Shown: in pieces, positions 32,009 to 44,200 of the stretch
Layout of the letters: every line of letters starts with the position of its first letter
Numbering within the stretch: the stretch's first letter is position 1
Assembly (NCBI GenBank): GCA_036927565.1
Contig: JAYESD010000004.1
Location: 90,214,942 to 90,278,941, forward strand
Length of the DNA: 64,000 nt
Direction of reading: 5' to 3'
Source: Tuctoria greenei
Lineage: Eukaryota > Streptophyta > Magnoliopsida > Poales > Poaceae
The notes under the pieces: generated by a model
Seen by the model: only the letters and a program-made list of their open reading frames with translations
Databases searched by the model: none
What the model was told of the DNA's origin: nothing
Program-made: the position numbers and the translations under genes

Positions 32009-33304
32009 ATGGAGAAGTACTCTGCCAATCCTTGTGTGTTCGCTGGTATTGATTTTCAGGTTTGCAAGGCACGCATGGAGGCTTTCATCCAGGCACAAGG
32101 CTTTGCAACATGGGAGAAGGTATACAAGCCTTACGAAGTGCCATCAAACGATCAAGTTACAGCTACAAATCTGAGAGATGTCGACAACAACAAGGCTCGG
32201 AACTTGATCATACAAGGATTAACACAAAGCGACTTCGACCGTGCTGCACACCTCCGATCTGCATACGATGTGTGGAAAGCACTTTGTGACTACCATGAAG
32301 GATCCAACACGATCAAAGAGGTAAGGCAAGACTACATGCTCTTCAAGATGCAACCCGGTGAGTCTATTGATGACCTTTTTGCTCGCTTTAATAAGATTCT
32401 CAGCAACTTGCATAGTGTCAATGTTAATTTTTCAGATGCTGAAAATGCTAGGCAATTGCTAAGTGCATTAGATATGTCAATTTGGGAGATGAAAGTCACA
32501 TCTATTCGTGAATCTACTGTCATGAGTTCACTTACTTTAGATGTGCTATATTCCAAGTTAAAAACTCATGAAATTGACATAATCTCACGCAAGAACCCCA
32601 ATAAGTCTATTGCATTTGTTTCACAACGTGATATGTCTAGCTCCGGCCAATCATCATCATGCAATACTCTTGCTTTGTTGTCCTCACTAATCGTGGAGCA
32701 GATCGAAGAATTTCCAGAAGAGGAGTTGGCACTCATATCTACTAGATTCTCAAAAGCATTGCAAAATGTGAGAACTATAAGGAGAGGAAGCTCCAGACCT
32801 CAACGCTGTTTTGAATGTGGTAAAACAGGACACTTTCGTACAGAATGCCCTAACCTTTCAGGTCCAACCACCCGGGAAGAAAAACAAAGCAAGGTTCGGA
32901 CCTCCTCCGGAAATTTCAACAAGAAGAAGAAAGGTAGCATAGGACGCAAGATGATCAACAGTTTCATCACCGCACTTCAAGAGTTCAGTTCAAGCGACGT
33001 GGACATTGGAAGTGATGAAGATGAAGATGATTTGGCAAACTTGTGCTTTATGGCGGGCAAGTCAAGATCAAGTATGGAGGAGGCAGAACACAACAGCGAC
33101 AATGAAGAGGTATGTCCTACTTGCGAAGAAATGTGTGATGCCATTTCCCGTGCCACTATTATTGTTAAGAAAAAGGACAAAAAGCTTAGGGATAGTGCTG
33201 CTAAAATTGAATCACTAGAATCTGAAATCAACCGTTCAAAAACTTTGATTCCTAGTGATGATGCATGTTCCTCATCTGATTTAATATATGAACAATTGTC
33301 CTAA
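32009..33304 (+). CDS. gag: Element G gag
   Basis: An open frame of 431 codons starts at ATG 32009 (MEKYSANPCVF), 62 bp after the LTR. Residues about 20-200 match the copia Gag core, with AYDVWKALCDYHEGSNTIKE and an LLSALDMSIWEMKV-like helix pair. The zinc knuckle CFECGKTGHFRTEC lies near residue 267. The C-terminal part has an acidic stretch (DIGSDEDEDDL), a CPTCEEMC motif and a coiled coil (KKDKKLRDSAAKIESLESEI). It stops at TAA 33302, while Gag-like sequence continues in the next open stretch. The stop is therefore probably a lesion or a boundary passed by a later frame. Confidence 0.88.
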   Translation: MEKYSANPCVFAGIDFQVCKARMEAFIQAQGFATWEKVYKPYEVPSNDQVTATNLRDVDNNKARNLIIQGLTQSDFDRAAHLRSAYDVWKALCDYHEGSNTIKEVRQDYMLFKMQPGESIDDLFARFNKILSNLHSVNVNFSDAENARQLLSALDMSIWEMKVTSIRESTVMSSLTLDVLYSKLKTHEIDIISRKNPNKSIAFVSQRDMSSSGQSSSCNTLALLSSLIVEQIEEFPEEELALISTRFSKALQNVRTIRRGSSRPQRCFECGKTGHFRTECPNLSGPTTREEKQSKVRTSSGNFNKKKKGSIGRKMINSFITALQEFSSSDVDIGSDEDEDDLANLCFMAGKSRSSMEEAEHNSDNEEVCPTCEEMCDAISRATIIVKKKDKKLRDSAAKIESLESEINRSKTLIPSDDACSSSDLIYEQLS

Positions 33305-34160
33305 TTAAGAAGTGTGCTCACCTCCACACTTGATAAACTTGATTTAGAAATTGAAAAGAACAAAGAGCTTGTTGCATTTAATGATAAAAATTCGAAAGAT
33401 GCTAGCTGTTCTACTATTGATTTGCATTGTTCTACTTGTGATGATCTTGATAGGAAACTACAGGATGCTATGAATGAAATTTCTATATTGAACAATGCTT
33501 TACGTTCTCATGAAGTTAAATTTTGTTCCAATTGCAAACTAAAAGGAAAAACTTCGTGTAAAAATTGCCTTGACCTGTCCAATAAACTTGACAACATGCA
33601 TAAGACATTAGATCGGTTTTGTAATGGGAATAAGAACCTAAACTTACTGCTAAATTCTTCCAATTCTTGCAATGATAAAACTGGTTTAGGTTTTGATTCT
33701 CATGCACATGCTAAGGCACATCCACCTAAAATTGTAAAGTCATTAGGAAGTGGTTTTATTCAAACAGTTCCTAAACGAAAAGGAGTGGTTTTCAAATCTG
33801 CAGGAGTGTTGCCTCATTCGGTTTCAAATAAAAATATTGCTTGCTCATCTAGACATGAACACAAAGTTAAATTTTAAAGGGAAAGAATGGTTGCTAGATC
33901 TCATAACTCTCATGCAAAATTTGCTGCACACATTGAACTGAATGTACAACCTGTTGTTTTGAGTCAAAAACATTCAAGGTTTACCTCCGGACCTTCTGTT
34001 TTTGCCTCCGGAGCTACTGTTTTTTGTGCTACACAAGTAACACCTTATAGGTCAGTAGTCAAGAATAAAAAATCTCAAACTTTGACTCATAAACCTGCTG
34101 TTTTGTCTCAGCTTTCGCGTGTTTTTCCTGCTGCACGTCGCGTGACTCAGTACTAGATTC
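33305..34160 (+). pseudogene. gag: Element G gag C-terminal extension, Cys-rich
   Basis: After the gag stop the sequence codes in the same sense for a coiled coil with repeated paired Cys: CSTCDDL, then CSNCKLKGKTSCKNC. It ends with the FCNGNKNLNLLLNS and KTGLGFD segments that precede protease in SIRE-type polyproteins. A stop at 33875 and a change of frame to 33887-34156 interrupt it, with further stops before 34228. A role in particle structure or RNA binding is plausible but not known. Confidence 0.72.
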
Positions 34161-34227
34161 CTAAATGCCTTTTGACTAACCCCAGTATTGAGTCATCACG
34201 TATTGTGCTTTTATGTAGGTTACACGT

Positions 34228-35670
34228 TTGAGGAAGGAGAACATTTGGATTGTGGATTCAGGTTGCTCACGCCACATGACCGGTAACAAAGATTGGTTCT
34301 CCTCCCTCTCTTTTGTGTCACGTGTAGAGAATGTTACTTTTGCCGATAATTCTTCAACTCCTATAATTGCTAAGGGTTCGGTTAGAGTAAATGATCACTA
34401 CACTTTGAAGGATGTGGCGCTTGTCAAAAATTGGAAATACAACTTGCTTTCTGTTGCACAATTGCTAGATGAAAATCTAGAAGTTATTTTCAATAAAAAC
34501 TGCTGCAAAGTTGTAGGTTCAAATAATGAACTTATTTTTAACATGTCTCGGTTTGGAAGAGTTTTCAAAGCTGATTTTGATATGTCTTCCTCTAAGCATA
34601 GGTGTCTAGTTGCTAATGATTCAAAGGACTTATATTTTTGGCATTGTAGACTTGGTCACGTAGGCTTTGATCACCTAACGCATGTTAGTGCTCTTGATCG
34701 CATACGTGGGTTGCTTAAGCTTAATGGGGACAAATAAATTGTGTGCTCTTCTTGTAGACATGCTAAGATGGTTGCAGGTTCACATAGTCCTATCACAATG
34801 ATCATGACAACTGAACCATGTCAACTTTTGCATCTTGACACCGTAGGACCTTCATGTGTTCAATCCTTCGGAGGTAAATGGTATGTTCTTGTTAATGTTG
34901 ATGATTATTCTAGATACTCCTGGGTTTACTTTATGGCGTCTAAGAATGATGTTTTTAGTCACTTTAGAACTTTATTTCTTAGATTATCAATTGATAACCC
35001 AGGATCATTACAAGCAATTAGAAGTGATAACGGAACTGAATTTAAAAATCAATCTTTTGATCACTTTTGTGCTGAAAATGGAATAGATCATCAACTTTCT
35101 TCACCATATGTACCTCAACAAAATGGTGTTGTAGAAAGAAAGAACAGAACCTTAGTTGAGATGGCTAGGACTATGCTTGATGAATATAAAACTCCTAGGA
35201 AATTTTGGGCTGATGCGTTAGCAACCGCTTGTTATGTCTCAAATCGTGTTTTCTTGCTTGCTAAGCTAGGTAAAACACCATATGAGCTTCGGTTTGGACA
35301 TAGGCCTAGTGTTAAACACTTTTGGGTCTTTGGTTGCAAATGCTTTGTTAAGAAACATGGTAATCTTGATAAATTTGAACCTCGATCCATTGATGGCATG
35401 TTTCTTGGTTATCCATCTCATACTAGAGGCTACCGTGTGCTTTTACTTGACACTAACAAAATTGTGGAGACTTGTGAAGTGTCTTTTGATGAATCTAGCC
35501 CAGGTACTAGCTCAAACATTGCAGGTCCAGATCCATATCCGCAGGGGGAGAGCATTTTCATTGAAGATGAGGAAGAATTGGAGTTGCTGCCAGAAAATTC
35601 AGCAGCTAAAGACTTTGGTTTAGCTTCGGATGATAATTCTCAACCAGCACCGACAAACCATCAATGCTGA
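34228..35670 (+). pseudogene. pol: Element G protease and integrase
   Basis: Protease has the active site WIVDSGCSRHMTG (about 34250-34290). It is followed by the GAG-pre-integrase segment (LYFWHCRLGHVGFDHL) with its HH pair and, after a single stop at 34735, CSSCRHAKM, which completes the zinc finger. The integrase core has LHLDTVGP, RSDNGTEF and NGVVERKNRTLVEMAR, so the D-D-E triad is intact. The copia-specific GYRVLLLDTNKIVETCEVSFDE segment follows. The frame ends at 35668 in a hydrophilic linker; about 110 bp before RT are out of frame. One codon change or slip would explain each break. Confidence 0.88.
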
Positions 35671-35781
35671 TTCAAATCATCCACAAGCCACAAGCTCATC
35701 AATTTATGATGAACATGAAGAAGAAGAAGCTTGTGAGACATTTGTTTCCCTACGGTTTTACAAAGATCACCCCCACAACAT

Positions 35782-37405
35782 ATGATTGGAAGCTTGCACG
35801 AACGAGTCACATGGTCTAGGTTTTGCGATCCATACTCCTATGCTCATTTTGCTTTTGTTGCTTCTTTTGAAACCAAAGATATATCACACGCACTCACTAA
35901 TGAATCTTGGATTATTTCCATGCAAGAAGAGTTAGAAAATTTTGAAAGAAATAATGTTTGGAAACTTGTACCTACACCTCATGGTCACACTTTAATTGGA
36001 ACTAAATGGGTATATAAAAATAAACAAAGTGAGGATGGGGTTGTGGTTAGGAATAAGGCTAGGTTGGTTGCTCAAGGTTTCACTCAAGTTGAAGGTCTAG
36101 ATTTTGATGAAACTTTTGCTCCTGTCGCTAGATTAGAAGCCATAAGAATTTTGTTAGCTTTTGCAGCATCTAAAGGTTTTAAGCTATATCAAATGGATGT
36201 TAAAAGTGCTTTTCTTAATGGCTACATAGATGAGGAGGTTTATGTCAAACAACCACCGGGTTTTGAAAATCCAGATTTTTTTTAGTCATGTTTACAAACT
36301 ATCCAAAGCCTTATACAGTCTCAAACAAGCCCCTAGAGCATGGTATGGTAGGTTAAAAACATTCTTACTTTAAAAAGGGTTTACCATGGGCAAGGTTGAT
36401 AAAACTCTTTTTGTGCTTAAACATGACAATGACTCATTATTCGTTCAAGTGTATGTGGATGAAATTATCATTGGTTGTGCTTCTCATGATCTTGTGTCCA
36501 AGTTTTCAGCAATGATCAGTTCCGAATTTGAAATGAGTATGATGGGTGAACTCACTTACTTTTTGGGGCTGCAAATCAAGCAAACCAAGGAGGGTACCTT
36601 TGTGCATCAAACGAAGTATACCAAAGACCTCCTAAGGCGCTTCAACATGGACAAAAGCAAGCCCTTTCAGACACCAATGGGAATAGCAACAACACTTGAA
36701 CTTGATGAAGATGGTGAACCCGTGGATCAAAAAGAATATAGAAGCATGATTGGATCACTTTTGTACCTCACGGCATCAAGATCGGACATACAATTCAGCG
36801 TATGTCTTTGTGCATGGTTTCAAGCCTCCCCACGTGCTTCACATCGTCAAGCCGTCAAAAGGATTCTCAGGTACTTACGTGGAACTCAAGAATTTGGCAT
36901 TTTTCTTCCTTCTTCCTCAACCGTTACTTTGAAAGCTTTTTCGGATGCTAATTTTGGGGGTTGTAGGATTGATAGGAAAAGTACTTCCGGTGCTTGTCAT
37001 TTTCTTGGTAATTCTCTTGTTGCTTGGTCCTCTAGAAAACAAAATTCACTTGCACAATCCATAGCCGAATCTGAATATGTAGCTGCTGCTAGCGCTTGCT
37101 CACAAATTCTTTGGATTGCTCAAACACTTAAGGACTATGGGGTTGATCTAGATAGTGTTCCACTATTATATGATAACACTAGTGCCATTTGCATTGCTAA
37201 AAACCCCGTGCAACATTTTAGATCTAAGCACATTGATATTAGGTATCACTTTCTCCGCGATAATGTTGAAAAAGGAAACATTGTGCTTCACCATGTAGAT
37301 ACCGAACAACAATTGGCTGACATTTTTACAAAACCTTTGGATTTCACTCGTTTTTGTTACATTCGTAGTGAAATAGGGGTTATGCATCCCCATGGCTTAA
37401 ATTGA
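35782..37405 (+). pseudogene. pol: Element G reverse transcriptase and RNase H
   Basis: RT begins with SWIISMQEELENFERNNVW and has KLYQMDVKSAFLNG (first Asp intact). A run of eight T at 36276-36283 shifts the frame by one. A stop at 36371 follows, and RT resumes at 36386. The active-site motif reads YVDEIIIG where copia elements have YVDD, so one catalytic Asp is Glu. RNase H (about 36930-37390) has FSDANFGGCRIDRKSTSG, ESEYVAAASA, DNTSAICIAKNP and the terminal ADIFTKPL motif. The C-terminus is complete (TGA 37403). An intact RT active site has been lost despite good overall preservation. Confidence 0.9.
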
Positions 37406-38390
37406 GGGGGAGTTTTTGAAACTTGGGAAGTCTATGTGTGAATCTGAAATTAAATAATATGAGCATAGTATTTCATACATATATGACTTTGTGATTCCTT
37501 TTACATGCTGAAAGTTCTTACTACATTACTCGTGTTATACATTTTGTAGTTTTTGCCATGTCTAGTAATTGCAATATTTACTTACACTAAAATTGGTCAT
37601 GGTCGAACTTTCTTGCTGTTTTGAACTTGTTACATGTTCACAAGTGCTTTTAACCATTAAGAATTAATCAAGTAATCAACTCACATGTTGAGTTTTTATG
37701 AACAAATATAAATTGAGAAAAGATCAAGAGAATATGCATGCATCGCACTTCTTTTTTTGAGATGGCTTATCATTGCACTTAGATATGAACTTGGAAGAAG
37801 TTGTGTATGACTAAAACCATATCCTTAAGCTTCTGATTGTCAAATGACATAGGCTTGGCTTTGTTGGTTAGAATAAGGATGCGCATATAATCTCTTGCAA
37901 ATATCATATGATCTAAATTTATGCTTTGAAAAATTTTAAAATGCAGCAACTAGTGTCATGATTTCAGGTTTTGAAATAGTTAAGTTTGTGAGATCATGAC
38001 TTACTTAAATTGAAAATTACATTTGATCTCTAGCATGGCTTACACTACTCTATGTATTTCATTGATGTGATAATGTAAGTTACTTGATAGTATGACTTGG
38101 ATGAGCTTTGTTTATATGTATATGTTATAATATGCTCATAACAACTAAATTTGAAGAGATAATTTGTTTATATGCTCATGACTTGCTGAATACATTGTCA
38201 AAGGGGGAGAGATAAGCATGAAGAGAGAGAGAATATGTGCATAAGGAGAGATAATAAAGGGGGAGATATAATGTGGGAATTTTTGTTCTCATTTTACTTT
38301 TGATTTATAAAAGGGGAGAAATTTCCTTCGAAACTTTTATGTGAATAAGCCAATGTTCGGATTTTAAATGGTGTTGCCAATGCATTCATC
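37406..38390 (+). other. Element G region between RNase H and polypurine tract
   Basis: About 1 kb with no long frame. It opens with a tract-like GAGGGGGAG at 37404-37412, immediately after the pol stop, and has two further purine-rich runs (AAAGGGGGAGA near 38200 and 38256). SIRE elements often carry an env-like ORF here; I see none. Confidence 0.7.
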
Positions 38391-38402
38391 AAGGGGGGAG
38401 AT
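38391..38402 (+). promoter_or_regulatory. Polypurine tract of element G
   Basis: AAGGGGGGAGAT ends at the TGTGAGACC start of the 3' LTR. Confidence 0.85.
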
Positions 38403-40176
38403 TGTGAGACCTATGTGTGATGAATACATTGGCTTATAGTGAATACACTTGCTTTAATGATAAAAGTTTTGAATATCACCAAAACACCTTTTTATAAGGT
38501 CCGACTAATTTTGGTTAGCTCCGGTGAGTTTTGTCTTTAGCTCTGACATGTCTTTGATAGCTCCAGCGTGTTTTTACTAAGCTCCGACTTACATTGTCTA
38601 GCTCTGGTTTTTGGGTTGACTAGTTTGGACTAGGTTTGGTAAGCTCCGACGCTAGGTCCTGCTAGTTTTTGTAAGCTCCGGCGCTAGGTCCTGCTAGTTT
38701 TGGTAAGCTCCGGCGGGTGCTTGATTTTACTTGCTCTGGTAAGCTCCGTCTCAAGGTCCGGTTTGCTCTGGCAATGTCCGGAACTTGACCGCAGTGCTTC
38801 TGCTTTTCATTAGCAATGTTTTGTACTTTCTTTACATTGTTGGAAAGTTTGCTTAGTATTCTTTTACTAAGTTTTTGGTGCGTTTTGGATGATATGGCTG
38901 ATATCGTTTTGCTATGCTTTGCAACATGCTTATGTGAGGTTCTCACGTAAGGTGTTGTGTTCGAAACTGACGTGAGTCAAATCGAGGACTTGGGCTTGTA
39001 TGGATTGGTTGTTTATTCATGTGCAGGTGTTTCTTGAGTTCAAGACATGGCTGGTGATGGGATCCATTGGACTAGTCTCAAGGAGGAGATGAGGTTCCAA
39101 CAACAAATTCAGGAGGAATTGTGGTTGAGCTGATCAGGAGGTTGCGCAACATGATTGAATCAAGAACAATGCATGTGAAGGTATCGTGGACATCATTCGA
39201 AGATGTTTGCACGTTTGTAAGGAGTGCATGGATGTAGCTACATGGTTTCGAGACGTGATGAAGAGATGTGGACATAAAGAGTTGGTCGGAAAGGTCCAAC
39301 CGACTAGGTTATGGACTCAGGCTGCGGCTGAGTCGGGTTTGACTCAAATATGGAAAGATTTGAGTTGGTTACGATAGGATTTCGTATGGGTCACGAATTT
39401 GAGTTGTTTAGGAATGTGGGATACGTTCCTAAGGTGTTTGGAAGTCTTAAGATTGCTTCTATCTGCGTATAGAAGAATCCTAAGCAGTTATGGAAAGTTA
39501 CGATTCGTGAACAGAGTAGGATTAGGTTCCTGATCTGAGTTGAGTTGGCTTTCGAGCTGGTTATATAAGCAAGGGAGCCCAGACCTCGTGGTTCACGACT
39601 TTGGGGCTGTTCCTCATGTGTTCTATTAAATAAAATTCATAGTTTGAAGGAACTTTTGTGCCTTGTTCGTCAAACTTGTTCCAGACAAATTTTACTCATC
39701 GAGTTTCTGGACAGCACTACCTTTCATCGGTAGTTTTATCATAACTCGATTTTTATAGATCCAATTGACGTGATTCTTTTTTAGTTGTATTCACAACTTG
39801 ATTATCTATCATCTGTCAAAATTTCACGGTCATTCGATTTGTGGTTCTTGATCTACACGAGTTTCTTTGCAGCATTACAGAAACTGTTTTACTCGGGTAG
39901 GTCAGATTGACCTTTGTTTGATCTTTCGATCATAACTTGAGTTTTTCTCGACGGATTTGAGTTATTCTTGTTGTGTTTTTTTCGTGACTTGATTCTATAT
40001 GATATCTATCACTTTTTTCATGGTGAAACATGTTTATATTAGTCTCACACATGATTTCTTTAACAGATCATTTTTCTGCCGAAGGGATTGGGGTTTAATT
40101 GTTTCCGCTGCGTAAGATTTTTAAATCTACCATTCACCCCCCTCTGGTAGCTTTTCACGTGCTCTTCGATACTACA
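38403..40176 (+). repeat. Element G, 3' LTR
   Basis: A 1774-bp copy of 30175-31946 with TATA box at 39562-39569. It ends ACTACA, followed by the ATGGT duplication at 40177-40181. Confidence 0.95.
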
Positions 40177-40181
40177 ATGGT

Positions 40182-41208
40182 CAACAGAAAAGTTGTAGTC
40201 ATCTTCACGAGCTTTCCATCCATATATGATACTCCTATACTATATATTAAATAACCAAGATTACAATCCGGCGAAGTCGAGCCAACTTCTGCAAGAAATC
40301 AAGAATCCTGATTTTATCTACTCTATGGAATCGGAACCCTTTTTACGGAGTCCAAACCTACCTGCATCTAATATTTGGACTTTCCAACGCATTAGGCATC
40401 CATTCTGTCATTGGGGATGGTCTAGTATCATGTTTGATACTGACGGTACTACGTATCTCACTAAAGAAATTTCTATCCGGTATTTCCGGTTACGTCTATA
40501 GGTGGTTCCTATATCGTTCTCTCAAAAATGGCTTCTACACGGTCTTCTACCGTAGTTAATGCTGCAAAAGACAAACAATCCCCTTTCACACCTTCACACC
40601 TCAAGGGCGGCCCGGGGAAACACGATAGGCAGTCACAATAATATATATGAAATTAAATGCATACGACTCTGGTGTGAGTCGTCCTCGAGCGAGGTCATGT
40701 CTCGAGGTACATGGCTGTAAATATGTCTGCACAGCAAAGACTCCCGTACGATGCGGCTTATACACGCTCGGGCATACGTGTTTCACATGCTCCCATAGAA
40801 CATGAATAGTTCTAGAGAGGCATACTATCGGGTTATACACCACCCGATGGGGGCTCCCACTAACTTTGAAGCACGCTGGAGTACCGCGTGTCATAGGTTC
40901 TTAGAAACATTGAGAGCTTCAGAGACTCCTATTAACTTCCCATGCCAAGCCACGAAAATTTTACATACCACTCCTCGTATGCTGAGCTTATCGAGATTGA
41001 CCTACTCTCGGTGGCGTACCTTACCTCTTACCTGACGTCGGGGCGTCGTTACAGAATATAATAACACATAGTTAGTTTACCACCTTTATATCTTATACTA
41101 ATAATACTCCTTATATAGGCATATAGATAATTCCTCACCCAAATCCTAATTTTTGAAAATATGTTCTTTTCAAGTACACTGTTCCCAATGATGCTCTGAT
41201 ACCATGTC
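40182..41208 (-). other. Element A leader, part next to the primer site
   Basis: No gene seen. This continues 29259-30174 on the other side of element G. Its right end holds the primer site of A. Open frames such as minus 40601-40894 resemble no family. Confidence 0.75.
41193..41204 (-). promoter_or_regulatory. Primer-binding site of element A (tRNA-iMet type)
   Basis: GCTCTGATACCA on the plus strand is the complement of TGGTATCAGAGC, four bases from the LTR end. It proves the minus-strand direction of A. Confidence 0.88.
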
Positions 41209-44200
41209 TGTGGGGACTGGAATCCCGACATCCGAGGATCTCATTGGGTGGTGTCGTGCGATGCGACACCTAATAGTATACAAGAATAGAAAATGAATAA
41301 AATACAAGACGAAGTCTTTTGATTATAATACAGCGGAAGTTTTACAATACTAGCGGAAGGAAAGAAACATATATGTCATAGCTACGCTCTCAGCACTAGC
41401 TATGCAAAAGCAAAGTTATCCATGCCTTGGATACTTTGCACTAGCAACACTCAAATTACGGCGGCGTGCAGGGTTCCCACTCGGCTATGCACCCTGGAGG
41501 GGGTGCAACCTGATCATCAAACCCTTCATCAATTGTATAACCTGCAAAAACTCGTTAACTGCAAACGTGAGCATAAGGCTCAGCAAGACTAACCCGTCTC
41601 ACTAGACATATGCAAAGGGGACACTAAACATAGGTAAGGTGAAGCATAAATGACTCGCCTACAAGTGGATCCTTATAATCAGGTTTTATGTAGCAAATGT
41701 CATTCTCCAAGCACGGCACATCATGGGCTCCACAATCAAACAAGAAACGCTTTACCGATGATATGACATGCCCAGAGTACATAATGCTATTACAGCTAAA
41801 GTATGGGGAAAATGTAAACTTTAATTTTACTATCTCTAAATCATACAAGGTTTCAAAGGAATTATAATTCAATACAATATAATTTTTTGGCTTCTAAAGT
41901 ATTTACTACGTCACCACTCAGTGAACAAGTGGTACTCTATTACCGCGAGGGGCGGTGATTGCAATCAGGACACACCCGGACAACATGACACATACGTCGT
42001 TCGGAAGTGTCATCGAGCACACCTGTACCTACATAACACTTTAGTACTAGGCGTATCTGGCCACCTTTCACAAGAAACCCGAACGCCGAACCCATCTCAC
42101 CTCCGCAAACAGAAGGTCTTCGCACGGAACACCTCATGTGTCCGCTGACCGATTTACACCTTACTGTCCTCAGCCCACCCCTATTGATGGAGACTTAGTG
42201 GGTCTCGACACCCCAGTTATCGAGTTACATCAGTTTACTGGATTCCATATGTCCATTATGTTGTCGGTACAATTCAAGCTTGTCCGAAGGGGCTGCATAC
42301 GGACGGGCCTTAATCGACACAGGCAGGGCTATGCGACCGAGACTCAATTCTTGCCGCTTCCTATCCATTCCCTGCCCGGTCTTAGTTTCATTATATTATG
42401 CCATTTTCTATCTAACCAATTCTGTGAGATATGTCCTACATCTCACGCGAGTAGATTCCAACTACTCGACTTCTACCGGATTTCCTATGCATTAGCAAAG
42501 CAGTTACTACAGGTCAAACTGTAACTCGTTCCAACCAATCCCTGGGATTTTTGGTCATGCATGTGGGGTATCAATCATCCAAAACGTAATGCACAATTCA
42601 TATACTACTCATCATAATGATAAAGTAAAATTTTATAAACGACATAAATGCAAACCGGGGATTGCCTTGTTGTAGGTTAGAGTCTGAGTTAATATTTGGG
42701 AGATGCTCTTCCAAGGCTTCTGGTTCCTCCTCGACTTCGGTCACTATACGATATGCATAGAATACGTATATGAATGACTTTGAAAAATAATTATTACCAA
42801 GACCATGATTTAATTTATGGTGTCCACTATGTGATAATGATCTAATTGGTTTGGACTTTGAAGGTATATACTAGGGAATATGAGAGATGCTCTTGCAAAG
42901 AACAGGAGATGATCAAAGTAGGTTGTTGTCTCCAAAATTATGGCAAGCAATTATCTTCCAAAAATTTTAGAGAAGAAACTGTAGCTTGAACATAGCTAGC
43001 AAGTTATAATCAAGATAGAGGAAATTGTCCTGGTTCTAGCAAAATTTGCTTCATAGTTTTCTAAGCTCTGGTGAAGGAGTTATTGTATTTCTAAGTTGGC
43101 AAGAATTTCTGGATTTATTGTATAATTGAATTTTTAGCCTTTTAATCAATATTTAGTTTGTAACTGAATTAGGACCAGGATAGTAGGGCAATTAAATCCA
43201 AGATTTTTACAGGGGCTAGTGTATGACTAAGGGATGACTCAGTACAAATTTGGGACATAATAAAACAACTGAACATCTGTGAAAATTCAATAACTGAAAA
43301 AGATAATAGAACTATACAGAGGGTTAAACAGGTGCAATAGCTCCCAAACTTTTTCTGGTTGTTTAGAGTAGGACAATAAAATTCTTGTGAATTTTGGAGA
43401 TTTTTGTAGAGGCTATCTTATCCGGGAAAATTGTATTTGCATTTGAAAAGATTATTTCCTACAGAGTTTACCTTTGGGTTTCACAGAATATAATTGGTAC
43501 TGATAGAAACTAGAGCTCAAGGGCTTTCAAACAAAATTTGTTTGAATATTTTTGGAGCATCCTACAGAAAGATATTGATTTTCAAACTTTGGAAATGGTT
43601 CTGCACCAAAAGGGAAAATTCATCTTTTGAATTTGGCGCCAGGGCCCACTGGATTTAAAATCATCCAATCAGGGGCCAGCCACACCGGGGTTTATAAATT
43701 TCTCCACGCGGCCACACGGGATCCAACGGACATAGACAGATCTGGTGCGTTGCGTTCACTGGCAGGTGGGTCCCGTGTCCTGGTCTTCTTCCACCTCAGT
43801 CCATGGCGCGGGCAGCGGCGTTCTCACCGGCGCGCGGCGGCGCTTTCGCCGGCGATAGCCTCTGGCCTACGGGAGGCCTCGGGACTCGCCGCTCCCACAC
43901 ACTTTTGCACGGGGAAAACGATGGACTAGCTCCCGACGGCGAGGGATGACCGGAAAACAATTCCTGACGGCGGCGGCGGCGGCTAGGGTTTTAGTGCAGT
44001 GAAGACCTTCGATTCCCTAGCTAAACTTCTCGTTTGAAATCTTAGGAAGCATCGTGGATGCATGGGGAAGGTCTTAGGAGGGTTTAGAGCTCGTGTCATC
44101 GCCGGTAATACCGAAGTCTACGGCGAATCGAGCTCCATCAATGGCGAAAGGGGAAAACTTTAAGATCTTGCTAATTAGTCGATGTTTCTTCTGATTTTTG

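Larger units (their letters stand above)
30175..40176 (+). mobile_element. Element G: SIRE/Maximus-like Ty1/copia retrotransposon
   Basis: This 10.0-kb plus-strand element has LTRs of 1772 and 1774 bp, the ATGGT duplication, a tRNA-iMet-type primer site and the copia gene order gag, protease, integrase, RT, RNase H. A 1-kb tail follows, then the polypurine tract. The long Gag with a zinc knuckle, a Cys-rich and coiled-coil extension, and a GLGFD-like segment before protease fit the SIRE (Maximus) lineage. Few lesions break its frames, so it is among the better-preserved elements here. It sits in the leader of element A. Confidence 0.92.

Noticed and set aside
37406..38390. An env-like ORF in element G
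   Set aside because: SIRE elements may have one here, but no frame of useful length or hydrophobic segment is present.
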